A DNA stretch of 64,000 bases, taken from the NCBI GenBank assembly GCA_000985875.1, contig CCRI01000006.1:1-64000 (forward strand), given 5' to 3'. Below the pieces are notes generated by a model. The model was not told the origin of the DNA and made no database searches. It saw nothing but the letters and a program-made list of their open reading frames with translations. The number at the start of each line of letters is the position of its first letter. Position 1 is the stretch's first letter. The translations under genes were made by a program, and so were the position numbers. The DNA comes from Neorhizobium galegae bv. officinalis (lineage in GTDB: Bacteria > Pseudomonadota > Alphaproteobacteria > Rhizobiales > Rhizobiaceae). Of the stretch, positions 25,205-32,699 are shown piece after piece.

Positions 25205-25330
25205 TCAGCGCGGGGTGGCCGGCTTCGGCTGGGCGCTTTCGCGCATCTGTTTCCACTCGGATTCCATCCGCTCAAGGACATGCTGCGGGATCGGCTTGGA
25301 AGGGGCGGCCGGTGCGGGCTGCTGCATCAT
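25205..25330 (-). CDS. small antisense-strand protein in the GTA cluster (41 aa)
   Basis: A frame of 41 residues begins MMQQPAPAAPSKPIPQHVLE and ends QPKPATPR. ACGGAGATCACG gives a good ribosome binding site six bases before the ATGATG start. The middle (HVLERMESEWKQMRESAQ) looks like an amphipathic helix and the ends are Pro/Ala rich. It is encoded on the minus strand in the terL-lysozyme gap, against the direction of the GTA genes. No family recognised. The good start and coherent composition support it, but it is short. Confidence 0.5.
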   Translation of the reverse strand: MMQQPAPAAPSKPIPQHVLERMESEWKQMRESAQPKPATPR

Positions 25331-25488
25331 CGTGATCTCCGTTTTGATTAGAAGGCCGACATGAACGACCTATGGAGCCGTTGGTTCCATACCGTTACGA
25401 AAATGTAAACTCCCGCCTAAGCACTTAAAACGATTTAGTTTTTCTAAACCGATTGAAACTTGGTGACAGAAGTCAAGGACAGGTTTTC

Positions 25489-26133
25489 ATGCAGCTCAAC
25501 CGACGCGCTTTCTTCGATTTTGTGCGGATGAAACTTTTCCAGGGCCGGCTGGGCGCCGGCCAGGTGCAGGGATTGACGGCGATTCTCGACGGTTGGCAGG
25601 CAAGGGTGGGGCAGGGCGGCATGCAGGCGCTGGCCCCATGCTCGGCGCAGCCGCTGGCCTATGTGCTGGCGACCGCCTTTCATGAGACGGCTGCCACGAT
25701 GCAGCCCGTCCGCGAGACCTTGGCGGTGAGCGACAGGGTGGCGATCGCGCGGCTGGAGGAGGCTTTTGCGGCAGGACGACTGGGATCGGTGAAGACGCCC
25801 TACTGGCGGCCGGACGCGGATGGAAAAAGCTGGCTCGGCCGCGGCCTGGTGCAGCTCACCCACCGGCGGAACTACGCGGCGATGTCCGGCGTGACCGGGA
25901 TCGACCTGCTGGCCGATCCTGGCGGGGCGATGGAGATGCCGGTGTCGGTCGCGATCCTGATCGAGGGCATGCGGCGCGGCAGTTTCACCGGCCGCAAGCT
26001 CGACGACTATTTCAGGCCGGAACGGGCCGACTGGGTGGGCGCGCGAAAAATCATCAACGGCAATGATCGGGCGGAACTGGTGGCGCGGCATGCGCGGGTG
26101 TTTGCCGCGGCATTGGACGCCAGGCCGCATTGA
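25489..26133 (+). CDS. GH19-like lysozyme/chitinase-fold endolysin
   Basis: The 214-residue protein begins MQLNRRAFFDFVRMKLF. AYVLATAFHETAATMQPVRE carries the HET...E pattern of the GH19/chitinase class I active site, and WLGRGLVQLTHRRNYAAM is the conserved substrate loop of phage GH19-like lysozymes. It should cleave cell-wall glycan. There is no signal peptide, so it would need a holin or damage to reach the wall. It sits between terL and portal, a place where RcGTA has no lysis gene. ATG 25489 follows AGGACAGG. Confidence 0.82.
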   Translation: MQLNRRAFFDFVRMKLFQGRLGAGQVQGLTAILDGWQARVGQGGMQALAPCSAQPLAYVLATAFHETAATMQPVRETLAVSDRVAIARLEEAFAAGRLGSVKTPYWRPDADGKSWLGRGLVQLTHRRNYAAMSGVTGIDLLADPGGAMEMPVSVAILIEGMRRGSFTGRKLDDYFRPERADWVGARKIINGNDRAELVARHARVFAAALDARPH

Positions 26134-26182
26134 AGCCTGCAGCGCCCCATGATAGCGAGGCCTCCGCATTGCTGGAGGTTCC

Positions 26183-26497
26183 ATGATACGTCACATCGTG
26201 TTTTTCACGGCGCAAACAGGCGAGATCGAGCGGGTCCGGGCGGGTCTTTCCCTGCTGACCGGCAATCCGCATGCATCGATCCTGGAGATCGGCACCAATG
26301 TGAAGAGCGACCAGCTTGGCAACGAGGTCGATCTGGTCGTTTACGGCGAGTTCGAGGATGAGGCGGCGCTGGCCGCCTACAAGGCGCATCCGGTCTACCA
26401 GGCATCGATCGATATCGTCCGGCCGATCCGCGAGATCCGTTTGGCCGCCGACTTCGACAGCGCAAGCGCGGTGAAATCGCCCCTGCCGCTTCCCTAA
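26183..26497 (+). CDS. Dabb (stress-responsive A/B barrel) domain protein
   Basis: The 104-residue protein begins MIRHIVFFTAQTGEIERVRA and ends with the HPVYQASIDIVRPI segment. It has the ferredoxin-like alpha/beta pattern and the conserved His near the N- and C-termini of the Dabb family. The family has no general function; some members are enzymes or stress proteins. It is not a GTA structural gene and appears to be cargo or a co-transcribed passenger between the lysozyme and portal genes. Start ATG 26183. Confidence 0.8.
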   Translation: MIRHIVFFTAQTGEIERVRAGLSLLTGNPHASILEIGTNVKSDQLGNEVDLVVYGEFEDEAALAAYKAHPVYQASIDIVRPIREIRLAADFDSASAVKSPLPLP

Positions 26498-26537
26498 GGC
26501 GGGCCTTGGCGCCCGCGAGCGAAAAGGACAATCCACC

Positions 26538-27725
26538 ATGAAATCTCCATTCCGGCGCCCGTGGTTTTCCACGGGTGGGCGACGGGCCGTGCCTGACATC
26601 CAGAAGACCGAGGCCCAGAAGACGGAGACCAAGATGGCCTCCGGTTTTGCGATCGTCTCCGGCGAGGGGGCGGCGCAGTGGTCGGGGCGGTCCTATGCGG
26701 CGCTGGCGCGGGCAGGCTTCATGCGGAACCCGGTCGCCTATCGGGCGATGCGGATGATCGCCGAAGCCGCCGCCGCCGTGCCCTGGCTTGCCTATGACGG
26801 GGCGACGGAGCTTGCCGAATACCCGGCGCTGGCGCTGCTGGCACGGCCGAACGGGCGGCAGGGCGGGCCTGACTTTTTCGAGGCGCTCTACGGGCACCTG
26901 GCGCTGTCCGGCAATGCCTATGTCGAGCCGCTGACGATCGGCGGGGATTTGCGCGAACTGCACCTTCTTCGGCCCGACCGGGTGAGCGTGGTCGAGGGCC
27001 GCGACGGCTGGGTGGCGGGCTACGATTATCGCGCCGGCGGCACCACGCGGCGGCTGCCGGCGGAGACGGATGGCGTCGCGCTGCTGCATCTGAAACTGTT
27101 TCATCCGCTCGACGACCACTCGGGCTTTCCGCCGCTCGGTGCGGCGGGCGCGGCACTCGACCTGCACAATGCGGCGGCGAGCTGGAACAAGGCGCTGCTC
27201 GACAATTCAGCCCGGCCTTCCGGGGCGCTGGTCTACCAGCCGAAGGACGGCGGCAACCTTTCCGCCGACCAGTACGAGCGGCTGAAGGACGAACTGGAAG
27301 CTGGATATTCCGGCGCCGTCAACGCCGGGCGGCCGCTGCTGCTCGAAGGCGGGCTCGACTGGAAATCGATGGGCCTGTCGCCGAAGGACATGGACTTCAT
27401 CGAGGCGAAGAACGGGGCGGCGCGCGACATCGCGCTCGCCTTCGGCGTGCCGCCGATGCTGATCGGCATCCCGGGCGACAATACCTATGCCAACTATCAG
27501 GAGGCCAACCGCGCCTTCTACCGCCTCACCGTGCTGCCGCTGATATCCCGCACCGCCGCGAGCTTTTCCGTCTGGCTGTCGCAAGTCTATGGCGAGCGGC
27601 TGCGCCTGGAACCGGATCTCGACCGGATCGCCGGGCTTTCCGCCGAGCGCGAGGCGCTATGGGCGAGGGTAGGGGCCGCGGCGTTCCTGAGCGACGAGGA
27701 GAAGCGGGAAGCGGTGGGGTATTAA
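26538..27725 (+). CDS. GTA/HK97-family portal protein
   Basis: The 395-residue HK97-type portal protein shows FMRNPVAYRAMRMIAEAAAA, LYGHLALSGNAYVEPLTIGG, FHPLDDHSGFPPLGAAGAAL and the tunnel-loop-like GVPPMLIGIPGDNTYANYQE. It forms the ring at the head vertex through which TerL loads DNA. The start ATG follows AAAAGGACAATCCACC. Length is normal for GTA gp3. It is followed by a parDE module and then the next GTA genes. Confidence 0.92.
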   Translation: MKSPFRRPWFSTGGRRAVPDIQKTEAQKTETKMASGFAIVSGEGAAQWSGRSYAALARAGFMRNPVAYRAMRMIAEAAAAVPWLAYDGATELAEYPALALLARPNGRQGGPDFFEALYGHLALSGNAYVEPLTIGGDLRELHLLRPDRVSVVEGRDGWVAGYDYRAGGTTRRLPAETDGVALLHLKLFHPLDDHSGFPPLGAAGAALDLHNAAASWNKALLDNSARPSGALVYQPKDGGNLSADQYERLKDELEAGYSGAVNAGRPLLLEGGLDWKSMGLSPKDMDFIEAKNGAARDIALAFGVPPMLIGIPGDNTYANYQEANRAFYRLTVLPLISRTAASFSVWLSQVYGERLRLEPDLDRIAGLSAEREALWARVGAAAFLSDEEKREAVGY

Positions 27726-27744
27726 TCGGGCACGGCGTGGTGTA

Positions 27745-27767
27745 TTTGTAATACTCTGTATTACAAA
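27745..27767. promoter_or_regulatory. perfect palindrome, parD-type operator
   Basis: TTTGTAATAC (27745-27754) and GTATTACAAA (27758-27767) are perfect inverted 10-mers with a TCT spacer, ending 12 bases before the antitoxin ATG. Ribbon-helix-helix antitoxins bind such sites to repress their own operon. Confidence 0.7.
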
Positions 27768-27779
27768 ATGGAGGCTGTC

Positions 27780-28040
27780 ATGGCCAAGCCCACTCTCTCC
27801 GATCCGATCACCCTGCGTCTGCCGGTCGACATTCTGGAGGACATCGAGAAGATCGCCGAGACGGCGGATCGCAGCCGATCCTGGGTGATCGTGCGGGCGC
27901 TGAAATATTACCTGATGGCGGAGGGAAGTGAAATCCTGAGCATCCGGCGTGGCGGGGAAGATATCGAGGCGGGGCGGTTCGAGGATGCGGAGGAGTTTTT
28001 CACCGAGCTTGACCGTCTCAACCGCGAGGACGCCGCCTGA
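27780..28040 (+). CDS. ParD-like ribbon-helix-helix antitoxin
   Basis: The 86-residue protein begins MAKPTLSDPITLRLPVDILE, with a ribbon-helix-helix core (ITLRLP strand, then DILEDIEKIAETADRSRSWV) and a charged C-terminal tail that would wrap the toxin. GGAGG six bases before 27780 fixes this start; the in-frame ATG at 27768 overlaps the operator. It overlaps the toxin start by one base (TGATG), as in most parDE operons. It neutralises the toxin and represses the operon through the palindrome. Confidence 0.88.
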   Translation: MAKPTLSDPITLRLPVDILEDIEKIAETADRSRSWVIVRALKYYLMAEGSEILSIRRGGEDIEAGRFEDAEEFFTELDRLNREDAA

Positions 28041-28345
28041 TGAAGGTGTTCCTGTCGGAGGAAGCGATACGCTATGTCCAACGGGAAAGGGCGTATCTTG
28101 CCCAATTCAGCCGACGAGCATCCATTGCCTTTTCGGAACAGGTCAAGAGGGCGATACGGTTGATTGCGGATCATCCTCGTGTGGGGACCGCTGTGGCGCC
28201 GGTCGAGGGAATTCGCCGTTTCGTATCGGCGCCTTATCATTTGGACTACGTCATCCAAGCGGATCGGATACTGGTTGTTTCCATCATGCATGCGCGGCAG
28301 GGGCCAGCCGATCTCGAAAAGGACGAAGACGACGATTTCGAGTGA
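28040..28345 (+). CDS. ParE/RelE-superfamily toxin
   Basis: The 101-residue protein has the ParE fold: MKVFLSEEAIRYVQRERAYL, a helical middle with IRLIADHPRVGTAV, and C-terminal strands FVSAPYHLDYVIQADRILVV then SIMHARQG. ParE toxins poison DNA gyrase and RelE toxins cleave mRNA; the sequence cannot separate these, but the ParD-type partner favours ParE. It starts at the A of the antitoxin's TGA. The acidic tail KDEDDDFE is unusual. The module lies inside the GTA head genes. Confidence 0.85.
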   Translation: MKVFLSEEAIRYVQRERAYLAQFSRRASIAFSEQVKRAIRLIADHPRVGTAVAPVEGIRRFVSAPYHLDYVIQADRILVVSIMHARQGPADLEKDEDDDFE

Positions 28346-28500
28346 AATTGTTGAGGGCACACTTTCTGCAGGTCTGCTGGATGGGTCTTCGAATGAACTC
28401 ACTCAACTTGCGAAGTGCCGGACTCAACTTCCCAGCAGGTAGCCCCAACTGATTCCAAAGACTCATGGAAAATGGATCCGCTGACCCTGCGTCAAGCGCG

Positions 28501-28532
28501 GAACGGCCGGTTGCATGGCAACTGCGCCGTTC
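28501..28532 (+). terminator. hairpin downstream of the parDE module
   Basis: GAACGGC (28501-28507) pairs with GCCGTTC (28526-28532), with an inner GTTGC/GCAAC stem. It is followed by GGTCCTTATGCATGC, so the U tract is poor. It may end parDE transcription. No gene was seen in the 225-base stretch around it. Confidence 0.4.
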
Positions 28533-28570
28533 GGTCCTTATGCATGCATCATAAACAAGAGAGATTAAAA

Positions 28571-28906
28571 ATGGCTGATCTCGGAAACGATCCGGGCGCC
28601 CTGGCCGGCATCTGGGTCGCCAAGGCGGTGGGCGCCACGGCCGGGGCCGGGGTGTCGCTGATCTATCTGCTGCCGAAGAGCCGTCGCGAGGCGGCGAGCC
28701 GGTTTCTGACGGGCTTGAGCTGCGGGATGATCTTCGGCGGGCCGACCGGGCTTTGGCTGGTCGAGCGGCTGGGGATCGGGGGAGAGCTTTCCGGCGCGGA
28801 AGTGATGCTGACAGGGTCGGCGGCGGCCAGCCTTTGTGCCTGGTGGGTGCTGGGCATGCTGGCGAGGATTGCCGCGAGATATGGGGGACGCGGCGGCGGG
28901 GCTTGA
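28571..28906 (+). CDS. small GTA-associated membrane protein (DUF6107-like)
   Basis: The 111-residue protein begins MADLGNDPGALAGIWVAKAV. Hydrophobic segments lie at about 12-35 (KAVGATAGAGVSLIYLLP), 50-70 (FLTGLSCGMIFGGPTGLWL) and 80-100 (LTGSAAASLCAWWVLGMLAR). Its position, between portal and protease, matches the small gp3.5 of RcGTA-like clusters. It resembles the DUF6107 proteins of rhizobia and could act as a holin, but no function is shown. The start at 28571 is preceded by AGAGAG; longer frames upstream look non-coding. Confidence 0.65.
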   Translation: MADLGNDPGALAGIWVAKAVGATAGAGVSLIYLLPKSRREAASRFLTGLSCGMIFGGPTGLWLVERLGIGGELSGAEVMLTGSAAASLCAWWVLGMLARIAARYGGRGGGA

Positions 28907-28924
28907 CCTCGGTCTTCGCCCAGA

Positions 28925-29087
28925 GCCCCTCATCCGCCTGCCGGCACCTTCTCCCCGCAGGCGGGGAGAAGGAAATGTGTCGCGCCGGTTTCCCTCAACT
29001 CCGACGCCGTTGGCATGCCAAGGCGTTGCCGCGTGTTCCTTCTCCCCGTGACAACGGGGAGAAGGTGCCGGCAGGCGGATGAGGGGC
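28925..29087. repeat. paired palindromic repeat (RIME-like), copy B
   Basis: Left unit (28925-~28973): GCCCCTCATCCGCCTGCCGG, then CCTTCTCCCC-GCAGG-CGGGGAGAAGGA. Right unit (~29035-29087): TCCTTCTCCCC-GTGACAA-CGGGGAGAAGGTGCCGG, then GGCGGATGAGGGGCC. It is the same family and inverted arrangement as copy A at 17118. It lies between the small membrane gene and the prohead protease, 31 bases before the protease ATG, so it may also affect protease translation. Confidence 0.8.
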
Positions 29088-29118
29088 CGGCTCCAATTCA
29101 ATCGCTAGGAGAATACCG

Positions 29119-29700
29119 ATGCACGCTTATCGCGGGCCGCGTCCGACTGCGCGCAAATTCGCCAATCTGGAACTCGCAGGCGTGACCGGCGACGGGTTCT
29201 TTTCCGGTTATGCCAGCGTCTTCGGCGAGATCGACCTCGGCAAGGATACGATCGAGCGCGGTGCCTTCCGCAATTGCCTCGTCGAGCGCGGGGCGATGGG
29301 GGTGCGGATGCTTTATCAGCACGACCCTTCCGAGCCGATCGGCGCCTGGCGGACGATCCGCGAGGATGCCCGCGGGCTTTATGTCGAAGGCATGCTGTCG
29401 CCGGGCGTCGCCCGCTCCCGCGAGGTGCTGGTGCTGATGAAATCCGGTGCGCTCGACGGGCTGTCGATCGGGTTTCGCACCGTCAAGGCGCGCACCGACG
29501 CCAAGACCGGCGTGCGAAAGATCCTCGAGGTGGATCTCTGGGAGATCTCGGTGGTGACCTTTCCGATGCTGCCATCGGCGCGGGTCTCCAACGTCAAGCA
29601 TGCGCGGTTCTTCCGCGACAGGGAAACCGAACTCGTCCGCCAGATGCGGCGGGCGGCGAAGATGATGATGAAATCAACCTTCAAAGGAAAAGCGATATGA
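29119..29700 (+). CDS. GTA prohead protease (HK97 family)
   Basis: The 193-residue protein begins MHAYRGPRPTARKFANLELA. FSGYASVFGEIDLGKDTIER, MGVRMLYQHDPSEPIGAWR (His in LYQHD, about residue 67) and LDGLSIGFRTVKAR (Ser in GLSIG, about 115) match the U35 serine protease motifs. It removes the N-terminal delta part of the capsid during assembly. A Glu/Lys/Met-rich tail follows. Its TGA overlaps the capsid ATG as ATGA, the usual coupling in HK97-type modules. Confidence 0.9.
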   Translation: MHAYRGPRPTARKFANLELAGVTGDGFFSGYASVFGEIDLGKDTIERGAFRNCLVERGAMGVRMLYQHDPSEPIGAWRTIREDARGLYVEGMLSPGVARSREVLVLMKSGALDGLSIGFRTVKARTDAKTGVRKILEVDLWEISVVTFPMLPSARVSNVKHARFFRDRETELVRQMRRAAKMMMKSTFKGKAI

Positions 29701-30977
29701 CGGATCAGGCGAGAACGATGGCAAGCGCGGCGCCCCAGGTGAAGGCCCCCGAAGTCAAGGGAGTACCGGAAACGGTGACGGCGGCCTTCGACGAGTTCAT
29801 GGAGGCGTTCGAGGCCTTCAAGGAGGTCAACGACCGCCGCCTCGGCGAGATCGAGCAGAAGCTGACCGCCGACGTCGTGACCCGCGACAAGATGGACCGT
29901 ATCAACCGCAGCATGGACGAGCAGAAGAAGGTGCTCGACCAGCTGGTCTTGAAGAAGGCCAGGCCGCAGCTCGGCCGCGGCGAGGCGGAGCTTTCGGCCG
30001 AGGCGGTGGAGCACAAGGCGGCCTTTGACGCCTATGTTCGCCGCGGCGAGGAGAACGGGCTGCGCGAGCTGGAGGCCAAGGCGTTTTCGGCAGGGACCGG
30101 TGCCGACGGCGGTTATCTGGTGCCGCCGGAGACGGATACGGAAATCGGCCGGCGGATTTCGGCGGTCTCGCCGATGCGGGCGCTCTCGACCGTGCGTACC
30201 GTCTCCTCCGCCGTGTTGAAGAAGCCGTTTGCGGCGGCCGGGCTTTCGACCGGCTGGGTCGCGGAGACCGCGGCGCGGCCGCAGACCAACACCCCGCAGC
30301 TTGCCGAGCTCTCCTTCCCGACCATGGAACTCTACGCCATGCCGGCCGCCACCCAGTCGCTCTTGGACGACTCGGCGGTCGATATCGAGGCCTGGATTGC
30401 CGGCGAGGTGGACATCGTGTTTGCCGAGCAGGAGGGTGACGCCTTCATCCGCGGCGACGGCATCAACAAGCCGAAGGGATTTCTGTCCTCTCCGACGGTG
30501 GCGGAAGGCTCCTGGAGCTGGGGCAATATCGGCCATATCGCCACCGGCGTTGCGGGCGGCTGGAAATCGACCGGGCCTTCGGACACGCTGATCGACCTGA
30601 TCTATGCGCTGAAAGCCGGCCACCGCCAGAACGGCACGTTCATGATGAACCGCAAGGCGCAGGGCGATATCCGCAAGTTCAAGGATGCCGACGGCAACTA
30701 TCTCTGGCACCCGCCGGCCTCAGCCGGCCAGCCGGCCTCGCTGATGGGCTTCCCGATCGCTGAAGCCGAGGAGATGCCCGACGTCGCGGAGAATTCGCCC
30801 TCCATCGCGTTCGGCGATTTCCGCTCGGGTTACCTCGTCGTCGACCGGGCGGGCGTGCGCATCCTGCGCGATCCCTATTCGGCAAAACCCTATGTGCTCT
30901 TCTACACCACCAAGCGCGTCGGCGGTGGGGTGCAGAATTTCGAGGCGATCAAGGTGGTGAAGTTCGCGGCGAGCTGA
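29697..30977 (+). CDS. GTA major capsid protein (HK97 fold)
   Basis: The 426-residue protein begins MTDQARTMASAAPQVKAPEV. Residues ~20-105 form a charged helical delta region (KEVNDRRLGEIEQKL; SMDEQKKVLDQLVLKKARPQ) that the protease should remove. The HK97 fold follows: LVPPETDTEIGRRI, SLLDDSAVDIEAWIAGEVDI, AFIRGDGINKPKGFL, GKPVLFYTTKRVGGGVQNFE-like end. Length and order are typical of GTA gp5. The start at 29697 is fixed by overlap with the protease stop. It is the most abundant product of the particle. Confidence 0.92.
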   Translation: MTDQARTMASAAPQVKAPEVKGVPETVTAAFDEFMEAFEAFKEVNDRRLGEIEQKLTADVVTRDKMDRINRSMDEQKKVLDQLVLKKARPQLGRGEAELSAEAVEHKAAFDAYVRRGEENGLRELEAKAFSAGTGADGGYLVPPETDTEIGRRISAVSPMRALSTVRTVSSAVLKKPFAAAGLSTGWVAETAARPQTNTPQLAELSFPTMELYAMPAATQSLLDDSAVDIEAWIAGEVDIVFAEQEGDAFIRGDGINKPKGFLSSPTVAEGSWSWGNIGHIATGVAGGWKSTGPSDTLIDLIYALKAGHRQNGTFMMNRKAQGDIRKFKDADGNYLWHPPASAGQPASLMGFPIAEAEEMPDVAENSPSIAFGDFRSGYLVVDRAGVRILRDPYSAKPYVLFYTTKRVGGGVQNFEAIKVVKFAAS

Positions 30978-30982
30978 CGCTC

Positions 30983-31073
30983 AGTGAGTAGCGGGTAGTG
31001 ATTGGTGAGTAGGGGCGGCCGGTTGGCTGCCCCTTTCACATCACTGCTCACTACCGACTAACCAGTACTCACT
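30983..31073. repeat. imperfect inverted repeat after the capsid gene
   Basis: AGTGAGTAGCGGGTAGTGAT (30983 onward) and its imperfect complement ending TACTCACT (31073) flank a GGGGC...GCCCC hairpin. TGAGTA / TAGTGA motifs recur in both arms. It starts 5 bases after the capsid stop and lies before the g6 start, so it may act as a partial terminator or RNA stabiliser that sets capsid stoichiometry (inference). Confidence 0.5.
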
Positions 31074-31093
31074 CAATCATCCCCAGGATTCCC

Positions 31094-31663
31094 ATGACCT
31101 ACGCCCAAACCACTCGGCCTTCCGCGGAGCCGCTGACGCTTGCCGAGGTGAAGGCGCATCTGCGCATCGATGGAAGCGACGAGGATGCGCTGCTGGCCTC
31201 GCTGATCCGGACCGCCCGCGAACATCTGGAGCGGGAGACGGGGCTTTGCCTCATGTCTCAGGCGTGGCGGCTTTATCTCGACCGCTGGCCGGCCGATGGC
31301 ATCATCCGGATATCGAGATCGCCGGTGCAAGAGATTCAGAACGTTACGGTTTACGACGCGGACGGGACGGCGCTTGAAGTTCCACTGGAAGATCATCTGC
31401 TCGACGGCGAAGGCCGGCCGGCGCGGCTTTGGCTGCGGCATCCACCGGAGCCGGGCAGATCCGTCAACGGTATCGAGATCGACTTTTCGGCCGGCTTCGG
31501 CGAGGCGGGAACCGATGTTCCGGATACACTGAAGCGGGCGATGTCGATTCATATCGGACACATGTTCGCCTTCCGCGGCGCCGTTTTGCCGGAGAACCAG
31601 CCGGCCGGCATTCCCGATGGCTACGAACGGCTGATCGCCCCGTTCCGGATGCGGAGGCTCTGA
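31094..31663 (+). CDS. GTA head-tail connector (gp6-like, phiE125 gp8 family)
   Basis: The 189-residue protein has an N-terminal helical bundle with LTLAEVKAHLRIDGSDEDAL and IRTAREHLERETGLCLMSQA, then a beta domain (VQEIQNVTVYDADG). This is the standard phiE125 gp8 / HK97 gp6 connector layout. It forms the ring under the portal. Its TGA overlaps the next ATG. Confidence 0.85.
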   Translation: MTYAQTTRPSAEPLTLAEVKAHLRIDGSDEDALLASLIRTAREHLERETGLCLMSQAWRLYLDRWPADGIIRISRSPVQEIQNVTVYDADGTALEVPLEDHLLDGEGRPARLWLRHPPEPGRSVNGIEIDFSAGFGEAGTDVPDTLKRAMSIHIGHMFAFRGAVLPENQPAGIPDGYERLIAPFRMRRL

Positions 31664-31995
31664 TGGTGCTGTTCTTCGATCCGGGGTTGATGACCGCCAG
31701 GCTCGACCTCGAGGCACCGGAGGCGGTACCGGACGGGCAGGGCGGCGCGGCGGTGACCTGGGAGGTGGCGGCGACGCTCTGGGCGCGGATCGAGCCGGTC
31801 TCGTTTGTGGTTGACGAACAGGCGGCGGCCGAGGGCGGCACGATCAGCCACCGCATCTGGGTGCGGTTCCGCGACGACATTTCAGCCGGCCAGCGGTTTC
31901 GTAAAGGTGCACGGGTCTTCCTGGTGAAGCTGGTGCACGACCCGGACGAGACGCGGCGTTATCTCGTCTGCCAATGCGAGGAGGAGGTCCGATGA
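31663..31995 (+). CDS. GTA head closure / head-tail adaptor protein (gp7-like)
   Basis: The 110-residue SPP1 gp16-type head-closure protein shows VTWEVAATLWARIEPV, SHRIWVRFRDDISAGQRFRK and CQCEEE at the end. It plugs the portal-connector channel and links to the tail. The start at 31663 comes from overlap with the previous stop. GTA order places it directly before the tail completion protein. Confidence 0.82.
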   Translation: MVLFFDPGLMTARLDLEAPEAVPDGQGGAAVTWEVAATLWARIEPVSFVVDEQAAAEGGTISHRIWVRFRDDISAGQRFRKGARVFLVKLVHDPDETRRYLVCQCEEEVR

Positions 31996-32390
31996 CGGCG
32001 GGAAACGCGCTTCTGCAGGCGATCCATCAAACGCTTGCCGCCGATGCGGCCTTGGCCGCGATCGTCGGCGCCGACGGCATCCGCGACCGGCTGCTGCCGC
32101 GGCCGAAACTGCCATGCGTCGTGTTCGGCGAGATGGAGACGCGGGATTTCTCGACCGCCAGCGAGGCCGGCGAGGAACATCTTCTGGTGCTGGAAATCTG
32201 GTCCGACGGCGAGGGGCGGCGGCAGGCGCAGGAGATCGCCGGATTGGTGCACGCCCTGTTGCATGATGCGGCGCTGGCGCTTGAGGGCGCGGTGCTGGTG
32301 AACCTGCAGCAGGTGAGCATGCGGACGCGGCGGGAGCCGAAGACGAAGTTCTATCTGGCGGAGATGCGGTTTCGGGCGGTGACGGAGTAG
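31992..32390 (+). CDS. GTA tail completion protein (DUF3168, gp8-like)
   Basis: The 132-residue protein starts MTAGNALLQAIHQTLAADAA, then has RLLPRPKLPCVVFGEMETRD and VLVNLQQVSMRTRREPKTKF. This is the DUF3168 pattern of tail terminators in HK97-type phages and GTAs. It caps the tail tube. The start at 31992 overlaps the preceding TGA by four bases. A toxin-antitoxin-like pair follows 54 bases later. Confidence 0.82.
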   Translation: MTAGNALLQAIHQTLAADAALAAIVGADGIRDRLLPRPKLPCVVFGEMETRDFSTASEAGEEHLLVLEIWSDGEGRRQAQEIAGLVHALLHDAALALEGAVLVNLQQVSMRTRREPKTKFYLAEMRFRAVTE

Positions 32391-32393
32391 GCT

Positions 32394-32428
32394 TGCGTAA
32401 ATTACGTCTTTTGCGTAATTTACGTAAT
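32394..32428. promoter_or_regulatory. repeated palindromes before the second antitoxin
   Basis: GCGTAAATTACG (32395-32406) and GCGTAATTTACG (32413-32424) are near-inverse copies, with an internal AAATT core. TACGTAA repeats lie close to the antitoxin ATG at 32445. It is a probable autoregulatory operator of the pair. Confidence 0.6.
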
Positions 32429-32444
32429 CTAAAGGAGACGTCTC

Positions 32445-32699
32445 ATGACCGAACCCCTCCGCGTCGCCGCGACGGAATTCGCGCGTAATTTTGCAAAATA
32501 TCAGGATGAGGCGATCAGCGCCAAGGTGATAAGCGTCACCAGTCACGGACGCGTGGTTGGAGGTTATCTATCCGCCAGCGAGCTTGCGCACTATGAGATG
32601 CTGAAACGCAAGGAACGGGAAATCCTGACCGTCGGTGAACTGGACGACGAGACGGTCGCCGCCATTCGTGGCGCCGAATACGGTGCGATCGCGAAGTGA
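32445..32699 (+). CDS. Phd/YefM-like antitoxin
   Basis: The 84-residue protein begins MTEPLRVAATEFARNFAKYQ, then AISAKVISVTSHGRVVGGYL, ending AAIRGAEYGAIAK. This matches the Phd/YefM antitoxin fold: an N-terminal DNA-binding strand-helix, then a helical toxin-neutralising tail. AAGGAG lies nine bases before the ATG. It overlaps the next gene by four bases (GTGA), as in TA operons. The operator-like palindromes upstream support autorepression. Confidence 0.8.
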   Translation: MTEPLRVAATEFARNFAKYQDEAISAKVISVTSHGRVVGGYLSASELAHYEMLKRKEREILTVGELDDETVAAIRGAEYGAIAK

